Assembly: GCF_037975245.1 (NCBI RefSeq)
Contig: NC_092564.1
Location: 1,005,984-1,069,983 of the forward strand
Reading direction: 5' to 3'
From: Apostichopus japonicus
Lineage: Eukaryota; Echinodermata; Holothuroidea; Aspidochirotida; Stichopodidae
Length of the DNA stretch: 64,000 bases
The position numbers and the translations under genes are program-made. Shown one piece after another: positions 63,180-64,000 of the stretch; within the stretch, counting starts at the first letter, position 1; each line of letters starts with the position of its first letter. The notes below the pieces were generated by a model. The model was given only the letters and a program-made list of their open reading frames with translations. It had not been told where the DNA came from and did no database searches.

Positions 63180-64000
63180 TCTTAGAACCAAGCAATTTAT
63201 GTATCTTGAATTACTGTATGAACCCTTTACTGTAGAATCTAGCACTTTATGTATGTTGAGCTACTGTATGGACCCTTTACTGTAGAATCTAGCACTTTAT
63301 GTATGTTGAGTTACTGTATGGACCCTTTACTGTAGAATCTAGCACTTTATGTATGTTCAGTTAATGTATGGACTCTTTACTGTAGAATCTAGCACTTTAT
63401 GTATGTTGCGTTACTGTATGGACCCTCTACTGTAGAATCAAGCACTTTATGTATGTTGAGTTACTGTATGGACCCTTTACTGTAGAATCTAGCACTTTAT
63501 GTATGTTGAGTTACTGTATGGACCCTTTATTGTAGAATCTAGCACTTTATGTATGTTCAGTTAATGTATGGACCCTTTACTGTAGAATCTAGCACTTTCT
63601 GTCTGTTGAGTTAATGTATGCACCATTTACTGTAGAATCTAGCACTTTATGTCTGTTCAGTTAATGTATGGACCCTTTACTGTAGAATCTAGCACTTTAT
63701 GTCTGTTCAGTTAATGTATGGACCCTTTACTGTAGAATCTAGCACTTTATGTATGTTGAGTTAATGTATGGACCCTTTACTGTAGAATCTAGCACTTTAT
63801 GTATGTTGAACTACTGTATGGACCCTTTACTGTAGAATCTAGCACTTTATGTATGTTGAGTTACTGTATGGACCCTTTACTGTAGAATCTAGCACTTTAT
63901 GTATGTTGAGTTACTGTATGGACCCTTTACTGTAGAATCTAGCACTTTATGTATGTTGAGTTACTGTATGCACCATTTACTGTAGAATCTAGCACTTTAT
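63180..64000. repeat. 50-bp minisatellite, runs off right edge
   Basis: At least 16 copies of a unit containing TGTAGAATCTAGCACTTTAT and GTTGAGTTACTGTATGGACC. It lies in the SELENOO intron upstream of the exon ending at 62,953. Confidence 0.96.

Overview
The window looks like nuclear DNA of a metazoan, most likely a marine invertebrate; an echinoderm or other deuterostome is a reasonable guess but is not proven. Evidence for this: genes split into many small exons with GT-AG introns, a TGA-selenocysteine codon in a selenoprotein O gene, CR1/L2-like non-LTR retrotransposons, hAT-type transposons and abundant minisatellites. No bacterial operon, CRISPR array, rRNA or tRNA was seen.

Left half (1-41,600): two tandem copies of an M14A zinc carboxypeptidase gene lie on the minus strand. 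Copy A (984-6,558) shows only its first five coding exons, because the rest lies left of the window. Copy B (37,023 down to 22,713) is complete except for about nine or ten residues. The duplication covers introns and intronic repeats, so A positions 1 to about 14,815 match B positions about 29,260 to 41,035. The copies differ by insertions that can be ordered in time from empty and occupied sites: a LINE and a GATATC-repeat element only in A, and a hAT element, a 650-bp element and a telomere-like repeat only in B. Between the copies is the first coding exon of an AGAP-type Arf-GAP gene (15,855-16,029, minus), a 27-bp minisatellite and a dense nest of MITE-like repeats.

Right half (43,366-64,000): a hAT-type element (43,366-44,718) sits just upstream of ABRACL (plus strand, two coding exons, complete). 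ABRACL converges on SELENOO (minus strand), whose last ten coding exons (62,953 to 50,957) join in perfect phase and end in Val-Ser-Sec-Ser-Ser. A candidate SECIS hairpin lies about 0.7 kb downstream. The SELENOO introns hold four different minisatellites with 42-, 47-, 54- and 50-bp units; the 50-bp array runs off the right edge.

The genes appear functionally unrelated: a secreted digestive-type or processing peptidase, an Arf regulator, a small actin-related protein and a mitochondrial AMPylating pseudokinase. The most notable points are the selenocysteine terminus with its SECIS candidate, the internally dated carboxypeptidase duplication and the isolated AGAP first exon. I found no clearly new multi-gene system.
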